NCBI GenBank assembly: GCA_022773585.1
Contig: JALEZZ010000081.1
Location: forward strand, 1-32,880
Direction: 5' to 3'
Origin: Selenomonas sp.
GTDB taxonomy: Bacteria > Bacillota > Negativicutes > Selenomonadales > Selenomonadaceae
Length of the DNA stretch: 32,880 nucleotides
The notes beneath the pieces are model-generated. The model was not told the origin of the DNA. It did not search any database and saw only the letters and a program-made list of their open reading frames with translations. This document shows, in pieces, positions 1 through 9,100 of this stretch; within the stretch, counting starts at the first letter, position 1; every line of letters starts with the position of its first letter. The position numbers were made by a program, and so were the translations under genes.

Positions 1-3
1 TAG

Positions 4-92
4 AGTAGAAGCAGAAATCACTTGCACGGACTCCTTTGCGAAGGCAGTTTGTTTAGCAGCTTCTACTATAGCAGAGCGTGCAAGTGATTTCT
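4..92. repeat. Interleaved inverted repeats with a T-tract on the + strand
   Basis: A perfect 16-bp inverted repeat (13-28 with 77-92) is followed on the + strand by seven or more T residues, so it could terminate a rightward transcript entering from the left edge. A second 9-bp inverted repeat (4-12 with 59-67) interleaves with it in the order A-B-A'-B', the topology of a pseudoknot or of two mutually exclusive hairpins. The loop also contains a small CCTT-TGCG-AAGG hairpin. There is no coding sequence here. The leftward operon ends about 100 bp to the right, so the element probably separates convergent transcripts. Its identity is unknown. Confidence 0.6.
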
Positions 93-146
93 TTTTTTCA
101 TGCTGGCTTACCCACAGTTATGGGAGAAGCCTCCAAAAATAGCCGT

Positions 147-196
147 TTTTGAGGTCAGGCCGTGATGGCCTTTCCAATTTTGAGGTCACGCCGTGA
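147..196. repeat. 19-bp direct repeat, period 31, at the end of the leftward operon
   Basis: Two copies of a 19-base unit (147-165 and 178-196) differ at a single base. The second covers the stop codon of the last leftward gene. Each copy contains or adjoins a short hairpin (AGGCC/GGCCT and GTCAC/GTGAC). No function can be assigned. The hairpins could contribute to 3'-end formation, but no convincing T-tract follows on the minus strand. Confidence 0.45.
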
Positions 197-473
197 CAGT
201 CTTTTCCATCGTCTTGGCGAGGGCCTGCTTGCCGACGTAGGCGATGGCGCGCAAGGCGTACGGGAGGACGACGGCGTCGCGGATTTTGCACCAGCCGGTT
301 TCCTCTTTGGATTCTTCGATGAGGCCCGCCGAGAGCTTGCCAATCCAGGCATCGACGGCGGGCATGACGTTGAGGGCGAGGTTCTTCGTCAGTTCCTGCT
401 TGGCTTCCTCGCCGAGCTTCATGTTTTCGACGTCTGCTTCGATAGCGTCACGAAATTTTGTCCAGTCACTCAT
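186..473 (-). CDS. Small protein of unknown function, last gene of the leftward operon
   Basis: This encodes a 95-residue, mostly charged protein with alternating acidic and helical stretches. There is no signal peptide or clear membrane span, so it is probably cytosolic. The ATG at 473 is chosen because it overlaps the stop codon of the upstream gene in an ATGA arrangement and has GGAGG eight bases upstream; an in-frame ATG at 488 lacks this support. Translational coupling to the upstream gene is likely. I do not recognise the family. Its position after the endolysin places it at the promoter-distal end of the phage-like late operon. Confidence 0.75.
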   Translation of the reverse strand: MSDWTKFRDAIEADVENMKLGEEAKQELTKNLALNVMPAVDAWIGKLSAGLIEESKEETGWCKIRDAVVLPYALRAIAYVGKQALAKTMEKTVTA

Positions 474-772
474 ACTGTTTTCCTCCATTCTTCTCTGTGG
501 AAAATATCATAGGCATACCACAAGGCCATGCCGTGACGACAGTTGACGGTCGTCCAGCGGCGGGCCTCGTTGTATTTGACGATGATTTCTTTCGGGCTGT
601 TCGGGAGGTAGACGCGGAGGAGCTCGTTGCCGCGTGTGACGGCACTGTGCCAGCCTCTCGATTCGAGGAACATCTCGAACGGGTAGATGTCCTTGAGGGT
701 CACGAGGCGCGGCCAGCCGTCCTGCTCCCGCTTTTCCAGCCGCTTGAGTTGGCGCTTCTGCTCGCTGCTCAT
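470..772 (-). CDS. Small protein of unknown function downstream of the endolysin
   Basis: This encodes a 100-residue protein with a strongly basic N-terminal third (repeated K/R/E residues) and a tryptophan-rich C-terminal half. The start at 772 has AAGGAG seven bases upstream; reading further upstream would run into the hairpin-rich spacer. It overlaps the next gene by 4 nt (ATGA), so the two are probably translationally coupled. The family is not recognised. The basic, aromatic composition could suit nucleic-acid binding, but this is only a guess. Confidence 0.75.
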   Translation of the reverse strand: MSSEQKRQLKRLEKREQDGWPRLVTLKDIYPFEMFLESRGWHSAVTRGNELLRVYLPNSPKEIIVKYNEARRWTTVNCRHGMALWYAYDIFHREEWRKTV

Positions 773-801
773 GCAATCGCTCCTTAGTACCGGATGTGGA
801 A

Positions 802-871
802 TGTGCATTTTCTGCACATGAACTGCCGAGGATTCTTCGGCAGTTGAACTGTTGAGGATTCCTCAATAGTT
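802..871 (-). other. Three tandem hairpins in the endolysin-downstream spacer
   Basis: The 118-bp spacer between the endolysin stop (891) and the next start (772) holds three stem-loops in a row: 847-871 (11-bp arms, one mismatch), 821-845 (11-bp arms, one mismatch) and 802-818 (6-bp arms TGTGCA/TGCACA). The first two are diverged copies of the same 25-base unit, both with AACT outer ends and an AAT loop as read on the minus strand. None is followed by a T-run, so simple termination is unlikely. They could be mRNA processing or stabilising elements. Confidence 0.6.
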
Positions 872-890
872 CGAATGAAACATGAGCGCG

Positions 891-1496
891 TCAGTCTTTG
901 AATGGTTCTTCGTCGTACATCCAGTCGCCGTCAACGGCGTGGTTGCCGAGCCAGAGCTGTTCGGTGTCCTGCCAGACGTAGCCGCCAAGATCGTCGGCGT
1001 CGCCCCATTCGGCATTCCAGACGGGGCAGCCGAGGCCCTGCCAGTCGATGCGGTTCTGGAGCCAGCTGTAGGAGGCGTAGACGCCGGAGTTGAGGCCGAT
1101 ATTGTCGAGCCATGCCTGACACATGGCAGTCACGTTCGACGGGTTGAAGTCGAAGCCGTGGTTCATCTTCCATTTGTCGGCGTCTTCCATATCGTAGAAG
1201 ACGGGGAGTTCCAAGAGCACACCTGCGCGGTCGATGATGTCGGCGCACTGCTGCGCCTGCCGTGCCGCGTCGTCGGGGGTGAGGCCATAGTCGTAGTGAT
1301 ACGCACCGACTTTGAAGCCGCGCGCGAGCGCTTTTTCGACGCTGTCGCGGAAGCAGCTGTCCTCGTGGCCGTTCCCCCAGCTCGCGCGGACGTAGACGAA
1401 TTTGCAGCCTGCGTTAGCCGCTGCGTCGAAGAGGTCTTCGGGCACGCGGCCCGTCTCGTCTGCGTTGTTTTCGCTGATGTCAAATCCTCGAATCAT
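891..1496 (-). CDS. Endolysin, GH25 family N-acetylmuramidase
   Basis: This 201-residue protein is predicted to hydrolyse the beta-1,4 bond between N-acetylmuramic acid and N-acetylglucosamine in peptidoglycan. The N-terminus carries the GFDISEN motif of GH25 lysozymes (D6), and a conserved YDMED segment supplies D102 and E104 as likely catalytic acidic residues. Length matches a single GH25 domain with no separate cell-wall binding domain and no signal peptide, so export would depend on the adjacent holins. AAAGGAGG lies nine bases before the ATG. It overlaps the upstream holin-like gene by 17 nt, forming a compact lysis cassette. Confidence in the family is high. Confidence 0.93.
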   Translation of the reverse strand: MIRGFDISENNADETGRVPEDLFDAAANAGCKFVYVRASWGNGHEDSCFRDSVEKALARGFKVGAYHYDYGLTPDDAARQAQQCADIIDRAGVLLELPVFYDMEDADKWKMNHGFDFNPSNVTAMCQAWLDNIGLNSGVYASYSWLQNRIDWQGLGCPVWNAEWGDADDLGGYVWQDTEQLWLGNHAVDGDWMYDEEPFKD

Positions 1497-1692
1497 TGGT
1501 TGGTTCCTCCTTTGGTGTTTCTTTCGCGGGCGTTTTACCGCCCTGCATGGTGGTGTACATGACTTTCCCGAGCCAGCCGACGAGGCCGACGGAGATGTTG
1601 GAGATGATGTCGTCGGATCGTCCGAGGACGATGCAGAGGATGAGGGCGGCGACGAGGCCGAAGCTGACGATGATGTCGGCGGTGATCTTCAT
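1480..1692 (-). CDS. Holin-like small membrane protein
   Basis: This 70-residue protein has a hydrophobic segment at about residues 8-24, a second weaker one at about 34-48, and a charged, proline- and lysine-containing C-terminal tail. This is the layout of a small phage holin. The start at 1692 has an AAAGGGGGAG ribosome binding site and overlaps the stop of the preceding membrane protein gene by 4 nt. The endolysin gene begins inside its 3' end. The role as holin is inferred from size, membrane topology and position; no family-specific motif is recognised. Confidence 0.75.
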   Translation of the reverse strand: MKITADIIVSFGLVAALILCIVLGRSDDIISNISVGLVGWLGKVMYTTMQGGKTPAKETPKEEPTNDSRI

Positions 1693-2090
1693 GCGGCTCC
1701 CCCTTTCTTTGCTTCTTCCTGCACGACGGGGAGTTCCATGAACTGGTCGAAGATGTGCCGCACGCCTCCGTTGCCGCCGAGGTCGGTGTAGCTGTTGAAC
1801 ATGTGGGTCATGTTCTCCACCATGTAGACCTGCGTGTGTCCCTGCTTCATGCAGAACGACGCCATCTGGATGATGCGGTCGCGCAGCACGGCGCGCATGC
1901 CTTCGCGCATGGCGTTCTTGAACGTCAGTTCTTCTGCGAGTTCCTGCTGCCGACGTGCTTCTTCCTGCCGCCGCTGCTCTTCCCGCTCGCGGTCGCGCTT
2001 GTCGATCTTGCGCCAGAGGCGGGCGATGAAGCCGGTGACGGCGGCGGAGAAGATGGTCATGATGAGTTGTGCATAGGTGATTTCTTCCAA
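1689..2090 (-). CDS. Membrane-anchored coiled-coil protein of the lysis cassette
   Basis: This 133-residue protein has one N-terminal hydrophobic segment (about residues 8-24), then a strongly charged R/E/Q-rich helix (about 25-60) that is probably a coiled coil, and a mixed C-terminal domain. It may be a holin, an antiholin or a spanin-like accessory. The frame has no ATG near its beginning. The plausible start is TTG at 2090 with AAGGTG seven bases upstream. The same frame continues upstream through a TGA codon to an ATG at 2120 with a perfect ribosome binding site (see the leader ORF entry), so the true initiation mechanism is uncertain. Confidence 0.7.
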   Translation of the reverse strand: MEEITYAQLIMTIFSAAVTGFIARLWRKIDKRDREREEQRRQEEARRQQELAEELTFKNAMREGMRAVLRDRIIQMASFCMKQGHTQVYMVENMTHMFNSYTDLGGNGGVRHIFDQFMELPVVQEEAKKGGAA

Positions 2091-2093
2091 AAA

Positions 2094-2120
2094 TCAGCAC
2101 CTTCTATCCTTTTTCTGCAT
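2094..2120 (-). other. Eight-codon leader ORF, in frame with the following membrane protein gene
   Basis: An ATG at 2120 sits six bases after AAGGAGG, the best ribosome binding site in this interval. It opens an ORF of eight codons (MQKKDRRC) that ends at TGA (2096-2094). The stop is followed in the same frame by TTT and then the TTG taken as start of the membrane protein gene. This could be a coupling leader, a start region disrupted by a nonsense mutation, or a stop-codon readthrough site. TGA is used normally as a stop elsewhere in the window. Confidence 0.5.
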
Positions 2121-2143
2121 TCTTGACCTCCTTTTTTGCATAG

Positions 2144-2178
2144 AAAAAGAGCGTGCAGGATTTCTCCTATACGCTCTT
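2144..2178 (-). terminator. Rho-independent terminator after the Panacea module
   Basis: On the minus strand an 8-bp stem (AAGAGCGT with ACGCTCTT, 2171-2178 with 2147-2154) encloses an inner AGGA-GAAA-TCCT hairpin and is followed by TTTTTC. It lies about 30 bp after the stop of the putative toxin gene. It separates that two-gene module from the lysis genes, which suggests the module is its own transcription unit. Confidence 0.75.
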
Positions 2179-2207
2179 GGATATGTGATTGTGGGATTCC
2201 TCTTTTT

Positions 2208-2657
2208 TCAGCTGCCGTGATCGTAGGCAGAGAAATCGAAGTCGAATCCGATGATGTAGAGAACTTCCCTTTTCTTGTCTTTGATGCAGAGCATTCGATA
2301 GTCGCTGCTCTTGAATCGGAAAATCCAAACGTTCTCGTCTTCTGGAAAATTCCATGACGGGTGGAAATGGATACGTGCGCGCGGGATTCTTTCGAATCCG
2401 CCAAAGGATTCTTTGCTGCGTCCGCGCAATTCCAGCAGCGTGTGTCTCGAAATCTCCTGCATGAGTTCGTCCAGTCCGCGCCGCGCGTCATTTTCTTTCC
2501 GTGCATCTGATTTGAAAAGCGAGAAGTTGTAGTTCTTCTTTTTCGTGACATGCGCGAAAGAAAATGCAAGAAGCTTGCTTCTCGGCGGTTCGGCCTCCAG
2601 GTCGAAATATCGCTGGTTGTCGCGCGTCGGGATTGCCGCTTGCTTACGCCGATTCAC
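2208..2657 (-). CDS. Putative toxin partner of the Panacea-domain protein
   Basis: This encodes a 149-residue, Arg/Lys- and Phe-rich cytosolic protein. The C-terminal third has alternating beta-like hydrophobic stretches ending in an FSAYDHG motif, reminiscent of small RNase-type toxins, but I cannot name the family. Start chosen: GTG at 2657, with AAGGA eight bases upstream, overlapping the stop of the Panacea gene by 14 nt. Overlap with a Panacea (DUF4065) gene is the known arrangement of PanAT toxin-antitoxin pairs, where PanA neutralises highly diverse toxins. The toxin role is therefore inferred from context. The interval looks less GC-rich than its neighbours, which suggests separate acquisition. 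Confidence 0.6.
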   Translation of the reverse strand: MNRRKQAAIPTRDNQRYFDLEAEPPRSKLLAFSFAHVTKKKNYNFSLFKSDARKENDARRGLDELMQEISRHTLLELRGRSKESFGGFERIPRARIHFHPSWNFPEDENVWIFRFKSSDYRMLCIKDKKREVLYIIGFDFDFSAYDHGS

Positions 2658-3105
2658 GGACGTATTCCTCAAGGAAATATTCTTTGATAAGCTTCGGCGA
2701 GATGACGTGATTCTGAGGCGTTTCAAGCCACGGACGTTCTTCGTGTGTCATGTTGCGGAGCTTCCAAGCGGAATACTGCCCGAAGTAGTTGTAGACTTGT
2801 TCGAGGACGTTCCGTTCTTCCTTGGAATATTTCTCTTTCGGCCGGAGGCTTTCGTTGTACTCGATGCCTCTGGAACCATTCGAGCAATATTCGTGATAGA
2901 CGTCCACGACAACGGGGCCGTGCGCCCATGCGACGAGATTGTCAGAGAAAAGTTTCTTCCCCGAGAGCGCAAGGTAGATGCCCTGCGCGTAGTAGAGAAG
3001 TTTCTGCAATTTGAGGTTGGAGATGTATTCGGAATCTCCTGTCCGCATTTCTGCGTCGTTGCGCCAGAGGAACCAGCGCGCGACGTCGCTTGCTGAGTGC
3101 TTCAT
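2644..3105 (-). CDS. Panacea (DUF4065, SocA/GepA-like) domain protein, putative antitoxin
   Basis: This 153-residue protein shows the hallmarks of the Panacea domain: KLQKLLYYAQG near residue 33 and AWAHGPVVVDVYHEY near residue 60. Panacea proteins act as antitoxins in PanAT modules or as adaptors such as SocA, and are common in prophages. The gene begins with ATG at 3105 after GGGGGAGGAATTCAC and is preceded by a promoter-like TATAAT with an inverted repeat. The putative toxin gene overlaps its 3' end, and a terminator closes the pair. The antitoxin comes first, as in many autoregulated modules. Confidence 0.88.
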   Translation of the reverse strand: MKHSASDVARWFLWRNDAEMRTGDSEYISNLKLQKLLYYAQGIYLALSGKKLFSDNLVAWAHGPVVVDVYHEYCSNGSRGIEYNESLRPKEKYSKEERNVLEQVYNYFGQYSAWKLRNMTHEERPWLETPQNHVISPKLIKEYFLEEYVRESA

Positions 3106-3126
3106 GTGAATTCCTCCCCCGCTTTG

Positions 3127-3155
3127 ATTATATCACGCCGTCTCACGGCGGAAAA
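3127..3155 (-). promoter_or_regulatory. Promoter with an inverted repeat in its spacer, before the Panacea module
   Basis: On the minus strand a perfect TATAAT (3127-3132) lies about 20 bp upstream of the Panacea start codon, with a weak -35 (TTTTCC, 3150-3155) at 17-bp spacing. A perfect 6-bp inverted repeat (CGCCGT at 3036+100 offset, i.e. 3136-3141, with ACGGCG at 3145-3150) fills the spacer and is a natural position for an autoregulatory operator. It also lies just after the stop codon of the giant gene, so it could equally form a weak transcript-end hairpin. Confidence 0.55.
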
Positions 3156-3177
3156 GTGGAAACGTAGTCCATTCATC

Positions 3178-6100
3178 TCACTCCTTCATGAAGTCGGTCA
3201 GCGACTTGTATTTGTCCTTGTCCTTCTTCGGAACGGTACCCTGCGTGCGCTCTTCGCGGGTCTGGTTCTTCTTCGTCGCTTCTTTCTGGACGTCTTTCTC
3301 TTTGATGCCGAAATCTTTGAGGCGCTGCTTGTTCTCGCTCGTCGGGTTCTTGAGGTAGTCGTCCATCGCGTCCTGACGTTCCTTGGTAGCGGCAGCTTTG
3401 TCGCGGCTGATAATGCGCTGCATGTCGGTCGGGATGGTCTCGTCCACGCTGCGGAAGCCGACGGCGCGGAGGATGCGGTCCCACGCGGTGACGTAGCGGT
3501 CGTTGAGGCGGTCACGCTTGCCGCGCGATTCGCCGGTGCCTGCAGCATAGAGGTTGTAGAGGCCGGGGTTGACGTCGCGCAGCGCGTTCGCGTAGTCACC
3601 GCCGAGCAAATCCTGTGCGAGGCGCACGCTCTTGGAAATGGTCGGGCCCGCAAAGTCGCCGAGGCTTGTCGGGATGACGTCGGACATGCCAGCGCGGCTG
3701 GACAGGTTGATGTTGAAGGCGGCAGGAATGCCATACATGAGGCTGACGGCAAGCCTCTTGTTGCCGCCGCAGAGGTGGATGATGGCTTTCTGGAGCTCGT
3801 CTTTCGTGTAGAATCCTGTCTTCTCGCCGAAAATCTCGTCGAGCCAGTCGAGTGCCGGGACACCCATCGCGCCGCAGAGGAGTGCGTACATACCCCAGAA
3901 CATGAGCTTCTGCTTGCGGCTGGTCTTCTTGCTCCACGGCGAGAAGTCGCTCATGACTTCGAGCTCTTTGAAGCCGTACTTCTTGAACTGCAAGGCGAGC
4001 TGGGAGACGATGCTGCCGCGCCGGAAGATGTTCGGCGCGTCCTGCGTGCCGTACTGGAAGTTTGCCTTGTTGTTGACGTCCTTCGCGTAGGCGATGGCTT
4101 CGGCGTGCGTCTTCCCCTCCTTGCGAGCCTTTTCATAAGCGACGAGCACCGTGCCGCGGCGGCAGATGGAGTCGGCCTGTTGGAAGAAGTACATGCTCTT
4201 CTGCCCGAGGAAATCGACGCCGCGGTTGACGCCCGTGAGCGCGCGGGCGATCTTGCCCGTGCCGAGCGATGGCGTGCCGCCGCCGCGCAGTTTGTCGTAG
4301 CCGCTGCCACTGTCGATGCCGATGTCATTGAGGACGCCCGTCTCCTTGAGGATGCGGAGCTCATGCAGGGAATAGCCGCGGTGCATGCCTTTCCGCATCA
4401 TCTGGCCGAGCGAGCGCACGTCGCCGATATACGCCGCCGAGTTCATGAGCTGGGAGAAGTTCAGGAGCGCCGACGACATGTTGAGGCCGAGCGTCATGTA
4501 CGAAATCTTGTTCGCGATGCCGTTGCCGAGCGTGAGCGCAGCGCGGTCGCCGAACGTCGGGATGACGACTTTCTTGAACAGCCATGTCGAATTGAGCGCC
4601 TTGCTGATGGCCTGCTCCAGCGACGACGGCGTGCCGTTGATGTCGTTGATGTAATCCTTGCAATACTTCGCGAGCAGGTTGTTGTTGTAGTCCTTGTCAA
4701 AGGCACCGAACACGCGCTCGAAATAGGAGATGGCTTTCGGCTTGAATTCCGTCTCCATCGCCACATAGCGCGACGCGCTGTTGAAGTAATGACGGAGCGC
4801 CCAGTCAAGGTCGGTCTCGAAGCCTGCCGCGCCCGTGCGGTGCAGGGCGTTGCCAAAGAAGCGGTGACGTCCTTTGAGGCGTACCGCCCCATCGAGCATG
4901 TCCTTCGCTTCCGCGAGCGTCATGTCGTTCTGCTTCGCGAGGTTCTTCTGGACGCGGAGGAAATCTTTGTCGCCCATGACGGGCGCGAAATCATCGTCAC
5001 TGACGCCGAGCGCTTTGTTGATGTCAAAGACTTTCGGCTGGACGTGGATGGTCTCGCCGTCCGCGAGCTTGTGGTCTTTCATCCATGCTTCCGCCTGCAT
5101 GACGGCCTCGCGCTGGTTGCGCGCACTGCCGATCGTGCGGCTGTTGCCGTCCTTGTCTACGACGCGCAGGAAATATTCATGGAAGAAATGCGGGATGTAG
5201 CCTTTGAGCTTGTGGAGCTCGGCGGGCCCTTCCGTCGTCGTCACGTTGTAGAGCGGCTTCCCGTCAGCGTCCGTGATGGCATGGCCGCTTTCGGTCTTAG
5301 CTTCCTTCACGTCCACGACTTGGATGCCGGGGTCGTGCTGGAAACGCTCCACCATGTCGGCACCCACTTCTTTGTACGTCTTCGGGTAGTTCTTGTATTC
5401 CTTGTAGGAAACGAGATACTTCCCGTCGCCCTTGTCTTTGACGGAAAGGTCGGTGACGAACTTGTTCGCCTTGAGGAAGGCGAGACGGTCTTTGCCCACC
5501 GTCTCGGACTTCGGCGTCGGCTTGCGGCGGGCGTCGTTCACGAGATGGTAGGCGCGGCTGAGCTGGCGGCGAATCTGGATGTAAGCGTCGGCAACGTTCT
5601 CCTTCACACCGTCGTCAATGAGCTCCTGCCGCGTCCACTCCTTCCCTTCCGCGTCGCCACGGAGCAGGAGGTCGAAGAGGTCTTGGCGGTCGTCCTTGCT
5701 GGAGGCGAGCGCGAGCGCCTTGTTGAGCTTGCGCTCGAAGCCGTCACGGAGGCTCACGACCTTGTTCATCGCGCGGTCGGCCATCACGTAGAGCACGCGG
5801 AAGGTCTTCACCTTTTCCGCGACGCGCGACGGAGACGCGGCGATGTACTGCTTGAGGTTGATGTCCCGTGACGGGTCTTTCGCATCTTCCTCCAGCATGA
5901 TCTTCTCGCCCTTCAGGTGCAGCCCCTTTGCCAGCTTGTCGCCGACGGAATGGAGCCAGCCCTTCGCGCGCTTCTTCGTTTCTTCCTCTGTCTGGGTACT
6001 CAAAGAGCCGTCCTGATCTTCAGAACGGCTCACGCTGTAGTTTCTGTGTTCATTTGTCTCTTCCTGTGAAAGTTCCTGCTGAATCTCCTGAAGAATCGGG

Positions 6101-9100
6101 TGCTTCGACCGCGCCTCGCCGGGGATTACGGCAGATTGACTCCAATCATCAAGTCCTTCAAGTCCTCCTTCGTCAAAGTGACGTCGTACTTCTGAAAGAG
6201 ACTCTGCCAAGCGGCTTCCTTCTCTGCCCTTGTTGTGGCGTCGCAGACCTTCCTCCAGTCTTTCGATGTTATCTCTGTCATAGAAATCCCTCCTATGCTG
6301 GTTCACAATGGAGACAATCCTCTTGAGAACCTTGCGGAAAATCGGTGCGCGCGGGTCTTTAGCAGCGATGAGGCGTTCCACCTTCCGCGTCATGCGGAGG
6401 ATGTCGCGCTTGTCACGGGCAAAGCACATCTCACGAATCTGCTCGACCGTCTGCGTGTCCTTGACATGGTTCAGAAGCCTTTCGTCCGAAATGAGTTTCC
6501 TCACTTCGGATTTCTCACCTTCATTATCGCCCCGCGCCGCCTCGTTGTCAATGGGCCTTTCTGCCGCTTCTGCGTGCGAGAAGATGGAGAAGCTGTGCGA
6601 TTTCTTGGGCGCGGCGGGCTGCCATGCCTTGCCGCTCGCGAGGTCTTCGAACGCTTTCTGCGCCGTCCATGCGTCGCCGCAGGCTTTGCGGATGGGCGCG
6701 ATGTGAGAGGCGAGGGCGCGGAAGAAGTCGCGGATGGCGCGGAGCGGCTTGCCGAAGGGGACGTGTCCGCCGCGCGCTTCGGCAAGCATGAACTTCCGAT
6801 AGGCGTCGGCAATCTTTTCCTCGCTGCCGTACTTCTTCATCAGCGCGGCCTTCGTCTTGTCGTCGAAGAGCAAGTCCATAGCGACGTGCAAGGCTTCGTG
6901 GTAGACCGTGCCGACTTCGCCGCGCTGGGAGAGGTCGATGACGGCCTGCCTGCCGATGGTGTACTCGCTGCCGTTGACGGTGATTGTGACGCCGTCCGCG
7001 ATGCCATGCGCGCGGCGGGCGCGTGCTGCTTCTTCGTCCGTCACGGTCATGTTGTCGTGGATGCGGATGGCGACCTTTGCGCCGTTCGGCATGGTGAAGG
7101 TGATGCGGTCACCAGTGTCGCGCACGTCCTTCGCGCCGGGGAAGGCTTTCAGCACTTCCGCCTTGATATCTTCCATGGCGCGGGCGCGAGCTTCTTTTGC
7201 GCGGCTCGCCGACAGTTTGCGGATGATGGAAACGGCCTTGTCATCAAAGACGACGTAGCAGTCGCCGTCACGGTGGCCGTTGTACTTGATGCCTTTGACG
7301 CCGTACTCGTTCAGAGCGATGGAGGCATTCTTGTCGCCGCCGAAGATGGCGCAAAGTCCGTCATAGATTTCTTGTCCTTTGGTCTTCCCGCCGTTGTCGT
7401 CCATGAAAAAATACAGGTTTTCGTATGCATCGTTCGCACGCTCGTTGTTGTCGATGTTACGTGCGCCCTCACGCAAAAGCTCCTCTTTCCCATTCGCGGC
7501 ACGGCTGGAAGCTTCCTTTCCCTTTTTCAGGTAAGCCACTTCAAGGTCTTTGAGCATGGAGTTGACAGCGTCCTGCACATTCTTCGGCTGCTGGTCGAAC
7601 GGCTTCTGCTCGTCGAGCATAACGCCATCTTCTGGGACGTTGGCTTCTGCGAGCATGCCGTCCTGTTCGAACTGTGTCTTTGCACCTTTCAGGAGGTCAC
7701 GAACGGCTGCCCAATTCTTTTTCCCTTCATCATCCAAAATCCCCACTGCCGCGCCTTCCGCCCGCTCCAAAGCAGCTTTTCGGCTGCCCTCTTCTACGAG
7801 AGTGTCAACGGCAAGACGGATGGGGACGCTGTCAACGCGCTTCCCGTCCGCGGTGAAGAGGTTTCCACCTTCGTAATGATACGTCGTTCCGTTGATGGTG
7901 ACGCCGCGCGGCTCGCCTGCGAGCGTGTCGCGATACTTCTGCGAGACTTCGCGGTTCTTTGCGAAGTAGATGCCCCATCCATGCACGCGCGTTCCTTCGC
8001 CGCGCCCGATCTTGCCAACATCAAACTTGTCAAACTCGTGCTGCGTGCCGTGGTAGGCGATGCTGTACTTGCGTGGATTCTGGGCACGAGAAAAGCCGTC
8101 CTGATGGTCAGAACGGCTTACGCTATACTGTTTTCCATGATATGCCTCGTCTACCAGTTTGTCGTAAAGCTCTTGCAGGGCCTTTACATTTCCGTGCTTG
8201 GCGAGCGAAGTGCCTTGGAGCGTCTGTCCGCCATTTCGCGGAGCTCCTTCATCGGCACGTCCGGGACGGCTTTCTGCATGAGCGTCACGAACTTCTGCGG
8301 GTCTTCCGACAGAAGTGCCTCGCAAAGCAAGCTGTCTCTTGATGCGTTCGTCATTTTCAAAGCACCTCCTTGCATAGCCATACATGTACGCTGCCATCTT
8401 CTGGGCATAGTCCAGACCGTTGGCGTAGTTCTGCATCCTGCCGTTGTCATTGAACGTCGCACGCAACATGCGGACACAATGGAGAGAATCGAAGACATCT
8501 TCGACATTCTCCGGCGTGATTTCCTTGCCAAACCTCGCAATCCCGTCCTTGACGTCCGAGTCGATGCTCGTCCGGCCATTCTCCGGGACTTTCTCGTTCA
8601 GCAAGCGGTCAATGAATCTGGCTCTTTCTTCCCCTTCATTATCGTTCTGTCCGTTTCGATTGTCAACAGGATTTTCGTCCGCATTTGCCTCGCCTGCAAA
8701 CTTGCGCGGATTCTTTGCACGAGAAAAGCCGTCCTGCGAATCAGAACGGCTTATGCTATAGTGTTGTCCATGATTTTCCTCGGTCAGTTCTTTCTGAATT
8801 TCTTCCTCGATGGGGTGGCTTACGCGCTTGTGCTCGCCTGGGACGAGCTCTGCTGCCAGTCTTTCATCAGGTCTTCCAGCATCCAATCGGGGAGCTCCGC
8901 CCCTTCTGTCTGAAAGAGACTTTTCCAAGCGGCTTCCGCTTCCGATTTTGTCTGCGCTTCTGAGAGCTTGTTCCAGCTGTCCACGAACTTCGGGTTCATT
9001 GAAAAGCCTCCTTTTTGCGTTGATGATGCGCAAGGCGTCTTTCAATACCTTGCGGACGGAATCCGTGAGCTTCTTGGCATCTTCCTCCGTCATATGGAAA

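Noticed and set aside
2088..2120. Genome-wide reassignment of TGA to explain the in-frame TGA before the holin-like gene
   Set aside because: TGA ends the reverse transcriptase, the variable protein and several other genes here, so general recoding is not supported.
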